Assembly: GCA_018819305.1 (NCBI GenBank)
Contig: JAHJQO010000013.1
Span: 1-35,142 of the forward strand
Source: Nanobdellota archaeon
GTDB lineage: Archaea; Nanobdellota; Nanobdellia; Woesearchaeales; SM23-78
Reading direction: 5' to 3'
DNA: 35,142 nt
Made by a program: the position numbers and the translations under genes. Below the pieces are notes generated by a model that was not told the DNA's origin, ran no database searches, and saw only the letters and a list, made by a program, of their open reading frames with translations. Each line of letters starts with the position of its first letter. The stretch's first letter is position 1. Positions 1 through 7,184 of the stretch are shown piece by piece.

Positions 1-1
1 A

Positions 2-616
2 GACAGCCACGCACACTCAAAAAGCACAATCACAATCAGCGGAGAAAACGTAACAGCAGGAACAATAGCAGACGCCAGAATAGCAAGCACCATAGCAAGA
101 GACAGCGAACTACCAATAGGAGACTGCGGAGCAGGAACATTTGTTCAAAACACAACAAGCGGAAGCGTAGAATGCGCAACACCTGTCGGAGACGGAACAG
201 GAACAGACGACCAAACATACGCAGAAATCGGAAGCGGAACAGCCACAAGCAAAACCTTCAGAGTAGGCGACAGTAGCACACTCGCAGCCACAGGAACAGG
301 AACAATAACAGCCAACGACACAGTATGCACAGACTGCCTCGGAACAACAGAAATAGCAGGACTACTATCAGCAGACATAAGCGGACTAGCAGACGTAGAC
401 CTAAACGACGACTTCGGAGAATTCACATGCACAGGCGCAGCACAAGGATGCACACTAGACACAGGAAGCTTCGACGACGAATACATAGAACTAGGAGACA
501 ACTTCATAGGAGACGTAACAGGACCATACAGCGCAACAATCGTAGGAGACGACAGCCACACACACACCAAAAGCACAATCACAATCAGCGGAGAAAATAT
601 CACAGCAGGAACAATA
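2..616 (+). repeat. Direct repeat encoding SHxHxKSTITISGEN module (2-67 and 551-616)
   Basis: Two 66-base segments, 549 bases apart and in the same reading frame, encode nearly identical peptides. They differ at only a handful of bases. Because the gene is cut at the window edge, more copies may exist upstream. Confidence 0.85.
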
Positions 617-1795
617 AACGACAACAGACTCGACTTCACACTAGCAGACGCACACGCAGACGGAGGATGTGCAGACTGCATAGACGGAACAGACCTAAAA
701 GACACAATAACACTAGATGCAAACCTAGCGATAAACAGTTATGATGTAACAGTAGGAGAAGACTTAAAGGTTTCTGGAAATCTTAATGTTACAGGAAATG
801 TAACAGTAGGTAAAGGTCTCTTTCTTGGTCGGTACAGTTCAAAACCATCTTGCGGCGCAGCTCAACAAGGAATGCTTGTTTTTGACACTGTTGAAGTCAA
901 ACCTTATGTATGTAGCGGTAGCACTTGGAAACCTTTAGACTCGGATTATGATAGCGATGGCATAACTGATGCTATTGATACTAATGATGCTAATCCTAAT
1001 GATGCAACTGCTGTGGAAGCAGATGTAAGGACTGGTGAAACATTTTATGCAGGCGGTGCTGCAAGAACTGGTAGCATGAATGATTGTTCAAACGGTGGAA
1101 GTACCTGCTACGCAAACGGAGGATACTGGGCAAGCGCAGCATGCGCATCACAAGGAAGCCAAAGCTGCTGGCCAACAGGAAGCTACTACGCAGCAACAAC
1201 ACAAACACTAAGCGCAGCATCAACAACAGTAAACCAAGGATACTACACAGCAACAACCTTAACAGCAGTAGACGCAGACCTAGCAACAGGAAACATAAAA
1301 AGCGGAACAAACATATTCGGAATAGCAGGAAACAGCAACGTAGTAGACACATCAGGAGGAAACATAGACAGCACAGCAAGAATAAGATCAGGATACACAT
1401 GCTACAGCGACGGAACATCATACGCAGGCTCACTAGCAAACTGCGGATTAGGAGGAAGCAGCTGCTACGCAAACGGAGGATACTGGTACGACACAAGCGG
1501 AACAGTCTCAAATAATAATCAAATAAAAAGTGGGTACGCAGCATTCAGCGACGGAACAAAATACACAGGAACATATACGCCTACAGTATTCTGGTCAACG
1601 ACTGGGTGTTTACCAAATGACCCTTGTTCTACTAGATGTACTGGGACTGTAACTGGTAGCGTACCCGTTACAATGTCAGGAAGCTGTGTTGTTGATAGGT
1701 ATTGTCTTGATGATCTTTGCTTATCAAGATATCAAAGAGTAGAATTGTATGGCTGTGCTGACCCTGGAAAGGTAGAGTGTTTATGTGTGCTATAA
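2..1795 (+). CDS. Large repetitive surface/tail-fibre-like protein, 5' partial
   Basis: The ORF track shows only 872..1795 because it needs a start codon, but the same frame is open back to base 2, so this is the 3' end (about 597 codons) of a longer gene. The protein is rich in Gly, Thr, Ser, Asp and Asn and carries repeated modules. SHxHxKSTITISGEN occurs at residues about 2 and 185. V/I-R/K-S/T-G modules ending in TG occur near TGETFYAGG, SGYTCYSDG and SGYAAFSDG. A CYANGGYW module occurs twice. Residues around DYDSDGITDAIDTND resemble a thrombospondin type-3/EF-hand-like calcium loop. The C-terminus is cysteine-rich. Such modules are known from phage tail fibres and from large secreted proteins of CPR and DPANN organisms. 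A cell-surface adhesin or structural role is inference. No membrane anchor is visible in the part present. Codon use switches sharply along the gene (see findings). Confidence 0.8.
   Translation, partial: DSHAHSKSTITISGENVTAGTIADARIASTIARDSELPIGDCGAGTFVQNTTSGSVECATPVGDGTGTDDQTYAEIGSGTATSKTFRVGDSSTLAATGTGTITANDTVCTDCLGTTEIAGLLSADISGLADVDLNDDFGEFTCTGAAQGCTLDTGSFDDEYIELGDNFIGDVTGPYSATIVGDDSHTHTKSTITISGENITAGTINDNRLDFTLADAHADGGCADCIDGTDLKDTITLDANLAINSYDVTVGEDLKVSGNLNVTGNVTVGKGLFLGRYSSKPSCGAAQQGMLVFDTVEVKPYVCSGSTWKPLDSDYDSDGITDAIDTNDANPNDATAVEADVRTGETFYAGGAARTGSMNDCSNGGSTCYANGGYWASAACASQGSQSCWPTGSYYAATTQTLSAASTTVNQGYYTATTLTAVDADLATGNIKSGTNIFGIAGNSNVVDTSGGNIDSTARIRSGYTCYSDGTSYAGSLANCGLGGSSCYANGGYWYDTSGTVSNNNQIKSGYAAFSDGTKYTGTYTPTVFWSTTGCLPNDPCSTRCTGTVTGSVPVTMSGSCVVDRYCLDDLCLSRYQRVELYGCADPGKVECLCVL
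1106..1486 (+). repeat. Exact 24-bp direct repeat encoding CYANGGYW (1106-1129 and 1463-1486)
   Basis: The same 24 bases occur twice in frame 357 bases apart, inside larger related modules (NGGST/LGGSS before, aromatic residues after). Perfect DNA identity inside diverged surroundings suggests recent duplication or gene conversion. Confidence 0.85.
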
Positions 1796-1956
1796 TAATC
1801 TAAATAGTAACCTGTCAAATTTCTGTAAATAATAAATTATTTTTAATTAATTCTTTTTTTTAGTAATCGTATAGAAGTCTGAAAATAATATTTTTTCTTT
1901 TTTGTTTTGGAGAATTCTTCTTTTCTCCCTTGAGTGTTGTATCAGAACAAAAACTA

Positions 1957-1965
1957 TTTTAAATA
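1957..1965 (+). promoter_or_regulatory. Candidate TATA box for the PepSY-like gene
   Basis: TTTTAAATA lies 36 bases before the ATG at 2001, and AAAGGA just upstream of the ATG could serve as a ribosome binding site. The rest of the 1796-2000 spacer is AT-rich with no gene visible. Confidence 0.45.
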
Positions 1966-2000
1966 GTAGGATTATCCTTGTTTTCAGAGAAAGGATTATA

Positions 2001-2498
2001 ATGATACTAAAAGACGCAGTTAAAAAAGTTGAAGAAAGCAAAGTATTCAAGGCTTTCATTAAAGAGCATTCTGATTATTATCTTGTGCATTGCTTTACAA
2101 TGTTTGATGAAGGCGAGAGAAAGCATAAGTGGGAGCTTGGTTATTATTCTCAGAAAACAGATAAAATGGTTGTGTTTGAGACAGACCCAAAAGTCAACAT
2201 GAAGCCAGAGGAAGAGGCTTTTAAAAAAGAAGGAACTGTTAAGAAGCTTGAAATCAGCAAAGTAAAAATCAGCCCAAGCAGTGCTCTTGAAATCTCTACT
2301 GGACTTGTTAAAAACAAGTATCCTGCACAGCTGATAACTAAAAGAATTGTTATTCTTCAGAATCTGGACAAACAAGTTTACAATATAACATTAATAAGTG
2401 CAAACTTCAGCATTCTTAACATCAGGATTGATTCCAGCACAGGAGAAGTCCTGCAGGATAATATTCAGAACATTATGAGCCTTGGAAAAAGAGTTTAA
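2001..2498 (+). CDS. Small PepSY-like protein
   Basis: A 165-residue protein. The track's start at 1902 adds 33 residues of translated promoter region. The ATG at 2001 follows an AAAGGA motif and a TATA-like element, so I prefer it. The C-terminal part (ILNIRIDSSTGEVLQDN) resembles the strand-turn ending of PepSY-type domains, preceded by a segment that could be the helical part. There is no signal peptide or membrane helix, and the first 100 residues are charged (Lys, Glu). The function is unknown; PepSY domains are usually linked to binding or inhibition of proteases, but that role is not shown here. It lies between the surface protein gene and a convergent toxin-antitoxin pair. Confidence 0.7.
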   Translation: MILKDAVKKVEESKVFKAFIKEHSDYYLVHCFTMFDEGERKHKWELGYYSQKTDKMVVFETDPKVNMKPEEEAFKKEGTVKKLEISKVKISPSSALEISTGLVKNKYPAQLITKRIVILQNLDKQVYNITLISANFSILNIRIDSSTGEVLQDNIQNIMSLGKRV

Positions 2499-2541
2499 AC
2501 AAACTAACTAAAAATAATTCAATCTTATTTTTTAGAAAGAA

Positions 2542-2943
2542 CTAAAGCAACAAAACAGCTTCTTCAGGAGTAATAACCTTTATTTCTTGATATTTTTTTA
2601 ATTTCAATAAATGTTTATCTTGACTTATAATAAAATCCACTTTACCTGTAATTCCTGCTTCAAGAAATTTATTGTCATCAGGGTCATCTTTTACAACATT
2701 TATCTTTATTGTTGACTCAACAATAATAGAATTTTCAATTATCAAATTTTTCCATTCTGTAATCATATCATAAGGTATTTTAATCTTAAAATTTTTTAAT
2801 GTTTTTACGAATTCATCTAAAATTTCCATAGAGGTAATTAAATCGAATTTTCTATTTCTCCATTTATCTATAATTTGAGAACAAAAATTTCCCTTCCAGA
2901 ATATTCCAGAAACAAAAACATTTGTATCAATAATTACTCTCAT
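2542..2943 (-). CDS. PIN-domain ribonuclease toxin (VapC-like)
   Basis: A 133-residue PIN domain. The first acidic residue is in MRVIIDTNVF (D6). A central Glu is in EILDEF. The DDPDDNKFLEA stretch carries the third acidic cluster, and D/Q residues follow in FIISQDKHLL. This is the full acidic set expected of a Mg-dependent ribonuclease of the PIN family with the VIIDTNV-type N-terminus. The start codon overlaps the stop of the upstream AbrB-type gene by 4 bases (ATGA), so the two are almost certainly translated together as a toxin-antitoxin pair. The RNA target cannot be told from sequence. Confidence 0.87.
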   Translation of the reverse strand: MRVIIDTNVFVSGIFWKGNFCSQIIDKWRNRKFDLITSMEILDEFVKTLKNFKIKIPYDMITEWKNLIIENSIIVESTIKINVVKDDPDDNKFLEAGITGKVDFIISQDKHLLKLKKYQEIKVITPEEAVLLL

Positions 2944-3200
2944 TTTTTTCGAGCTTGTTTAATTGCTTCTCCTACGTTAGATAAATGCATTCCTTTCTTT
3001 TTAGCAAAATCTCTTGTTTTCTTAAGTAGTTTATCAATTCCAGTAAAAGAAGGCATTTCTAACTTTCTCAATACAATAGTATTATCTTCTCCAATAACTA
3101 CAAATTTCTCTCCTGCATGAATTCCCATTCTGTCTCTTAAACTTTGGGGAATAACTACCTGCCCTCTTGAACTTACACTTGTTACTTCAATATCTCCCAT
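2940..3200 (-). CDS. AbrB/SpoVT-type antitoxin (VapB-like)
   Basis: An 86-residue protein starting MGDIEVTSVSSRGQVVIPQ. The motif SRGQVVIPQSLRDRMGI is the swapped-hairpin AbrB DNA-binding domain, and the C-terminal basic tail (about residues 50-86) probably wraps and neutralises the PIN toxin encoded next. I moved the start from 3278 to 3200. The ATG at 3200 has a strong GGAGGT ribosome binding site four bases upstream, whereas the longer form would translate the promoter. A TAAGAT-T-ATCTTA palindrome next to the TATA box suggests autoregulation, which is usual for such antitoxins. Confidence 0.87.
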   Translation of the reverse strand: MGDIEVTSVSSRGQVVIPQSLRDRMGIHAGEKFVVIGEDNTIVLRKLEMPSFTGIDKLLKKTRDFAKKKGMHLSNVGEAIKQARKK

Positions 3201-3204
3201 TTTA

Positions 3205-3250
3205 ACCTCCAAATAAGTTTGTATTCTAAGTAAGATTATCTTATTTATAA
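3205..3250 (-). promoter_or_regulatory. Promoter, candidate operator and RBS of the AbrB-PIN operon
   Basis: Read on the minus strand, TTTATAAATA (about 3241-3250) is the TATA candidate and GGAGGT (3205-3210) is the ribosome binding site. The inverted repeat TAAGAT-T-ATCTTA (3231-3243) touches the TATA box and is a plausible binding site for the AbrB protein. Confidence 0.5.
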
Positions 3251-3406
3251 ATTTTTTGTTTTGCGTCTTCATTTTCAAAAAAAGAAGTTTTTGCTATTAG
3301 AAAGTTAATAAGGTGTAACTCAGGCATATATTTCTGAAGCAATGGTTTGCAAGTTATAGTTTCAGGGGTCATCATCTTTATAAACAACTTCATCTTAAAA
3401 AGTTGT

Positions 3407-3517
3407 ATGGTTATTAACAAGGATTCTAAAGGCATCAGTTATAAAGCAATGATTAACAGTAAAAACCTGAATTCATTTTTTCCAAAAGATTCTGATAATA
3501 AAGAAGAGGAAGAATAA
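3407..3517 (+). CDS. Possible 36-aa small protein
   Basis: This ORF is too short for the track. It starts MVINKDSKGISYKAM and ends with an acidic tail (DNKEEEE). A TATA-like TTTATAAA at 3377-3384 sits 22 bases before the ATG, the spacing seen at other leaderless genes here. It fills an otherwise gene-free 350-base stretch (3201-3550). No homology is recognised. It could equally be a chance ORF or the 3' remnant of a lost gene. Confidence 0.3.
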   Translation: MVINKDSKGISYKAMINSKNLNSFFPKDSDNKEEEE

Positions 3518-3550
3518 ATTTATACTCTTAATTTCTTGTTTAGTTCTTAT

Positions 3551-4294
3551 TTATTTTCTACCAATATAGGGAGCAACAATATTAATAGCATCAGCAATTT
3601 CTTGTTCTTCAGTCCTGTTCATATCCAGATAAACAACTTTAGAACCATGTTCTTCAAAAAGCTTTTTGAACCAATCAGACATGTATCTTTCATAGAGGTT
3701 TTTTTGAAATTCATACTTGTCAAAAATAGACTGGTCTTGTTTTTTTCTTTTTTTCATTCTGTCCATAACAAACTCTGGCTTGGCATCCAGAATCACCAAG
3801 AGATCAGGGGCGTGCTGTATTGCTAAATTATTTCCTTCAAACCCAAGAACAATATCAAGTTCCAAAGGCTCTGCCTGAATAGGCTGATAGGCAACAGAAG
3901 AAGTAATTCCCCTTCCTTGAATAATCAACTTGCCTTTTTCAAGCAAAGGAATAATAAGCCTCCTATAAAGAATCATTCTGTCAAGTGAATAAAAAAGAGC
4001 AGTATCAAAAGCAGAGTAATGTCTTGAATTGTGTTTAATTATTTCTTCTCTTAAAACCTTACCAATGCCAACATATGTAGGTTCTGAAGAAAAAATAATG
4101 TCATATTCAAATAATTCTTCTGGCTCTGGAAAAAACTCATGTTTTTTTGTATATTCTTCAAGGTCAAATATCTTTTTTCCTTTTTCCAGTGCATATTTTT
4201 GCAAACCATCAAATAAAATGCCTTTGCCGCTGCAGTCAGGGCCGTCAATAATTATGAATTTTCCTTTATTTCTTTTATTTTGATTATTTATCCC
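3551..4294 (-). CDS. tmk: Thymidylate (dTMP) kinase
   Basis: Phosphorylates dTMP to dTDP with ATP. The P-loop is GPDCSGKG near residues 18-25. The DR motif is present in YSLDRMI. The segment GRGITSSVAYQ matches the family's DRYxxSSxAYQ, with D replaced by G. A basic lid (RMKKRKKQDQ) and DKYEFQKNLYERY follow as in thymidylate kinases. I chose the GTG start at 4294 rather than the track's ATG at 4339: GAGGT lies seven bases upstream, and the longer form would overlap thyX by 56 bases instead of 11. The product directly follows ThyX in the dTTP pathway, and the overlap implies translational coupling. The insert between the P-loop and the DR motif is longer than in bacterial enzymes. Confidence 0.88.
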   Translation of the reverse strand, partial: GINNQNKRNKGKFIIIDGPDCSGKGILFDGLQKYALEKGKKIFDLEEYTKKHEFFPEPEELFEYDIIFSSEPTYVGIGKVLREEIIKHNSRHYSAFDTALFYSLDRMILYRRLIIPLLEKGKLIIQGRGITSSVAYQPIQAEPLELDIVLGFEGNNLAIQHAPDLLVILDAKPEFVMDRMKKRKKQDQSIFDKYEFQKNLYERYMSDWFKKLFEEHGSKVVYLDMNRTEEQEIADAINIVAPYIGRK

Positions 4295-5873
4295 CACTAT
4301 AAACCTCTTTATACTTCTTATTAAATTCGTGTTTTCCACCTAAAAGCATCATAGTAAGAGGCATTGCCTGCCTAGCAAGGTCAGCCATTGTATTAGCTTT
4401 GCCGCGTATATCCCATTGTGCATGAAGGTCCTCTCTAAAACGAGAGATATGATAAAACTCACGAGCATTTGCTTTGAAAACAACACTCCTATTATGAGCA
4501 TTGGTTAGAATATAATCTGCTCCAAAAGGTTCTTTTTCTTTGACTTTGTCAAATAAAAATTGTGTTTTATACATTACATTTCTAAATTTCATTTCTAAAC
4601 CAGATTCTGAAATTGAAGGAGGTATTGTATAATGGTTCCTGGCCTTCACAGGATTATACTTCTGAGGCAGCAAAGTCATCATTCTGTGTCTTTTGAACTG
4701 GGCAAAAGCACTTGCACTCATAACCACTTCAAAAGTAAGGTCAGGAAGCTCAAACTCTCTTGGCAGAGCATCCCACTGCTCAATATTCTCAAGTTCCTTC
4801 TTCACAATAGTTTCCTTGTGTTCATAACTGAGAGCAGAAGCAGAAGCATAAGACTCTTGAAAAGATTTGCCTGTTGCTCGTTTGATAAGCATTGCCACTA
4901 ACTTTGTATCAGCATTCCTGTCAGGGTCAAGAAGTCTGACCTCAGAATCACCTACGGAGGATAAGTAACGCCTCAAATAATTTACTTTTTCATTTTGCAG
5001 CATAGGAACAATTTGATTTCGAATAAATTCATTGCTTCTTTCTTTGCCATTCTTCAAAAAATCATTTGGCTCTGTGAATAAAAGCAAAGAAGGAATTATC
5101 TCTTTTCCCAATTCATATAATTGCCTTCCCAAGTCCTGCACCTCTGCCAATGGATGCACAGCTGTGTATTTGATAAATTTCTCTAAATCACGGGCATTGG
5201 TTGTAAAGCCAAGCTGCCCCTCGCTAGCCAAAGACAATACATAACGAGCATCTTCTTTTGCCCATCCATCAAGAATACCAACAGATTTATTTGCTCTTAT
5301 CTCATCAGGAAAAGTTGTTCCTATTTGTTCTTCTTCTGCATCAATAACTTCATTAACAAGGCGAATCATTCTCTCATCATTTAGAAAATAATTTTTGAGT
5401 ACAGGATAAAATTCTTTGTATTTGTTGTTTTGATACTCAACAAGCTCTATGAATTCATTTTCAAAATTCCTTAATTCAAAAGGCATCATATAATCTCCTT
5501 CCATAGTAATATATCTTTGGGATTTTTCTGTGTAAGCACATAGTCTCTGGGATTCTAATGTTTCAATTGCAAGCCTTGATATATTAAGGACATCAAAGTT
5601 AAGAACTGCATGCTCTGCAACAGAATGATGCCCCATCTTGAAAACAATAGCTCTGTTTGATTTTCTGGCTTGTTCTACATCTTCTCTTGATTCTTTTCTT
5701 AGTTCTGTAACTGATTTTGGATCTCGCGAGATACGTGCATAAGCTGCAGAAATTGATTCTGGAGTTAGAAAGTTATGTAAATCATCTTCTGTTATAGTTC
5801 CTTTTTTTACAAGCTCTTCAAGAGCATCTCTGTCAACATTATAACCTGCAAGAATAACATTTAATTTATTCAT
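4284..5873 (-). CDS. thyX: Flavin-dependent thymidylate synthase, tandem-domain long form
   Basis: Methylates dUMP to dTMP using methylene-tetrahydrofolate and reduced FAD. At 529 residues it is about twice the usual ThyX and appears to hold two ThyX-like domains. Copy 1 (about 1-260) has GHHSVAEHAVLNFDV, the signature-like ESQRLCAYTEKSQRY and TTNARDLEKF. Copy 2 (about 300-529) has FKRHRMMTLLPQKYN and ANAREFYHISRFREDLHAQWDIR. The canonical RHRxxSxNExSxRY motif is divided: copy 1 keeps E, S and RY, while copy 2 keeps RHR. Long-form ThyX proteins are known elsewhere (Chlamydia is one case I recall). The start has GGTGG seven bases upstream. It is followed by tmk with overlap and is divergent to the dCMP deaminase operon, so dUMP supply and use are adjacent. 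Confidence 0.88.
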   Translation of the reverse strand: MNKLNVILAGYNVDRDALEELVKKGTITEDDLHNFLTPESISAAYARISRDPKSVTELRKESREDVEQARKSNRAIVFKMGHHSVAEHAVLNFDVLNISRLAIETLESQRLCAYTEKSQRYITMEGDYMMPFELRNFENEFIELVEYQNNKYKEFYPVLKNYFLNDERMIRLVNEVIDAEEEQIGTTFPDEIRANKSVGILDGWAKEDARYVLSLASEGQLGFTTNARDLEKFIKYTAVHPLAEVQDLGRQLYELGKEIIPSLLLFTEPNDFLKNGKERSNEFIRNQIVPMLQNEKVNYLRRYLSSVGDSEVRLLDPDRNADTKLVAMLIKRATGKSFQESYASASALSYEHKETIVKKELENIEQWDALPREFELPDLTFEVVMSASAFAQFKRHRMMTLLPQKYNPVKARNHYTIPPSISESGLEMKFRNVMYKTQFLFDKVKEKEPFGADYILTNAHNRSVVFKANAREFYHISRFREDLHAQWDIRGKANTMADLARQAMPLTMMLLGGKHEFNKKYKEVYSGDK

Positions 5874-5922
5874 TTCACACCACCCTAGAGTTAAAACTTT
5901 TTAATAAAGTAAAAACTTGATA

Positions 5923-5932
5923 TTTATATAAA
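5923..5932. promoter_or_regulatory. Palindromic TATA box shared by the divergent thymidylate operons
   Basis: TTTATATAAA is self-complementary, so it could direct transcription both ways between thyX and the kinase/dCMP deaminase pair. Leftward it would give a leader of roughly 25-30 nt; rightward roughly 100 nt. A second TATA candidate for the right-hand operon is TTTATTAAAA at 5991-6000. Confidence 0.45.
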
Positions 5933-6011
5933 TTATTAAACCAGAACATACAGTATTAAAACATAGAGTTCTAAAATAGATTTGCAAACATTTATTAAAA
6001 AAGACCATTTT

Positions 6012-6052
6012 CCTCACCACAAAAGGGAATTAATAAGATTAAGAAGGTGAGG
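6012..6052 (+). promoter_or_regulatory. Inverted repeat that would sequester the RBS of the kinase gene
   Basis: CCTCACC (6012-6018) is perfectly complementary to GGTGAGG (6046-6052), and the latter is the ribosome binding site eight bases before the TTG start at 6061. In RNA this would be a 7-bp GC-rich stem with a 27-nt loop hiding the RBS. It matters only if transcription starts upstream of 6012. Confidence 0.45.
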
Positions 6053-6060
6053 GGAAGAAA

Positions 6061-6615
6061 TTGATTATTGGACTTACCAGCTTATTAGGCGCTGGAAAAA
6101 CAACAATTGGTGATTACTTAGTTAAAAAAGGATTTGTTTTCTATTCATTATCAAATGTTATCAGAGATGAGGTAAAAGCAAAAGGCAAAGAGCTTACAAG
6201 AGACGTGCTTCAGCAAACAGGCAATGAACTTAGAAAAGAATTTGGCAGGTCTGTTCTTGCAGACAGGATTCTTGAAAAAATCAATAAAGAACCAGACAAG
6301 AATTTTGTGATTGATTCTATAAGAAACCCTGCAGAGATTGAGGCTCTGAGAAAAAGAAAAGATTTCACTCTCGTATTTGTTGATGTACCTATTGAAATAC
6401 GTTTTGATAGAATAAAAAACAGAAAAAGAGAAGGAGAAGCAGAAATCAACTTTGATGAGTTCAAAGTTTCTGAAGAAAAAGAGCTTCAAAGCCAAGACTC
6501 AGCAAGCCAACAGCTTATCCATTGCAAAGAAATGGCTGATTTTATTATACATAATGATTCAACTGTAGAAGAATTTCATAAAAAGATTGATGAACTATTA
6601 GAGGAGTTACGATGA
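6061..6615 (+). CDS. P-loop nucleotide kinase, UPF0200/dephospho-CoA kinase-like
   Basis: A 184-residue kinase with a Walker A motif in GLTSLLGAGKTT at the N-terminus. Further features are VIRDEVKAKGKELTRDVLQQTGNELR, VIDSIRNPAEIEAL and a basic lid region IKNRKREGEAEINFDEF. This order matches the archaeal UPF0200 family (dephospho-CoA kinase fold, COG0237). The TTG start is supported by GGTGAGG eight bases upstream. The stop overlaps the dCMP deaminase start by 4 bases (ATGA). Family knowledge points to a small-molecule kinase. Its tight coupling to dCMP deaminase suggests a deoxynucleoside monophosphate substrate, which is inference; dephospho-CoA remains possible. Confidence 0.78.
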   Translation: MIIGLTSLLGAGKTTIGDYLVKKGFVFYSLSNVIRDEVKAKGKELTRDVLQQTGNELRKEFGRSVLADRILEKINKEPDKNFVIDSIRNPAEIEALRKRKDFTLVFVDVPIEIRFDRIKNRKREGEAEINFDEFKVSEEKELQSQDSASQQLIHCKEMADFIIHNDSTVEEFHKKIDELLEELR

Positions 6616-7154
6616 GTGGAGAAAAAATAAAAGATTCAGAAGAACAGGTGAAGAAAGGAAATACTGAAAAAGAAAAATACATCAGACCAACATGGGATGA
6701 ATATTTTATGGAAGTTTCGCGTACAATTGCAAAGAGAGCAACATGCGACAGAGGAAGAAGTGGATGTGTGATTGCAAAGAACAAGCAGCTCCTTGTTACA
6801 GGTTATGTGGGCTCACCTATTGGAATGCCTCACTGCGATGATGTAGGGCATTTGATGAAAAAAGTTATTCATGACGATGATAGTATATCACAGCACTGTG
6901 TGAGAACAGTTCATGCAGAGCAGAATGCAATATGCCAAGCTGCAAAGCTTGGAGTTCCAATTGAAGGAGCAACTCTTTACTGCAAGATGACACCCTGCAG
7001 AGTATGTGCAATGCTTATAATTAATTCTGGAATCAAAAGAGTTGTGTGTGAAAAGAAATATCATAAAGCAGAAGAAACAGAAAAAATGTTTCTCAAAGCA
7101 GGGACTGAACTAGATTATTTTGATGAAAGCATTGAAAAATATGAGAATATGTAA
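6612..7154 (+). CDS. Deoxycytidylate (dCMP) deaminase
   Basis: Converts dCMP to dUMP, the ThyX substrate. The 180-residue protein has the zinc-dependent cytidine deaminase signature: HAEQNAI (H101 and catalytic E103) followed by TPCRVC (C129, C132). Upstream GSPIGMPHCDDVGH supplies the extra Cys/His pair seen in dCMP deaminases that bind a second zinc. An N-terminal charged extension (about 25 residues, Lys/Glu) precedes the conserved RPTWDEYFMEVSRTIAKRATC region. It overlaps the kinase upstream by 4 bases, so both come from one mRNA, divergent from thyX-tmk. Together the four genes cover dCMP to dTDP. Confidence 0.92.
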   Translation: MSGEKIKDSEEQVKKGNTEKEKYIRPTWDEYFMEVSRTIAKRATCDRGRSGCVIAKNKQLLVTGYVGSPIGMPHCDDVGHLMKKVIHDDDSISQHCVRTVHAEQNAICQAAKLGVPIEGATLYCKMTPCRVCAMLIINSGIKRVVCEKKYHKAEETEKMFLKAGTELDYFDESIEKYENM

Positions 7155-7184
7155 ATAAGATACTCAAATAAGCAATAATATGAA

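Noticed and set aside
36-1544. Several long ORFs on both strands (36-248, 145-705, 325-744, 996-1544, 1084-1515)
   Set aside because: They are shadows of the large surface gene. Stop codons on either strand need T on the plus strand, which is nearly absent there; the translations are low-complexity Arg/Leu or Ser/Val runs.
1-1795. Diversity-generating retroelement variable region
   Set aside because: The A-rich, T-poor repeats prompted the idea, but no reverse transcriptase or template repeat is visible in the window, and the bias spans most of the gene rather than a short 3' region.
3241-3435. 64-aa minus-strand ORF
   Set aside because: It overlaps the AbrB promoter and has no RBS or recognisable composition.
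4295-4339. Upstream ATG start for thymidylate kinase
   Set aside because: It would add 15 residues deep inside thyX. The GTG at 4294 has a well-spaced GAGGT.
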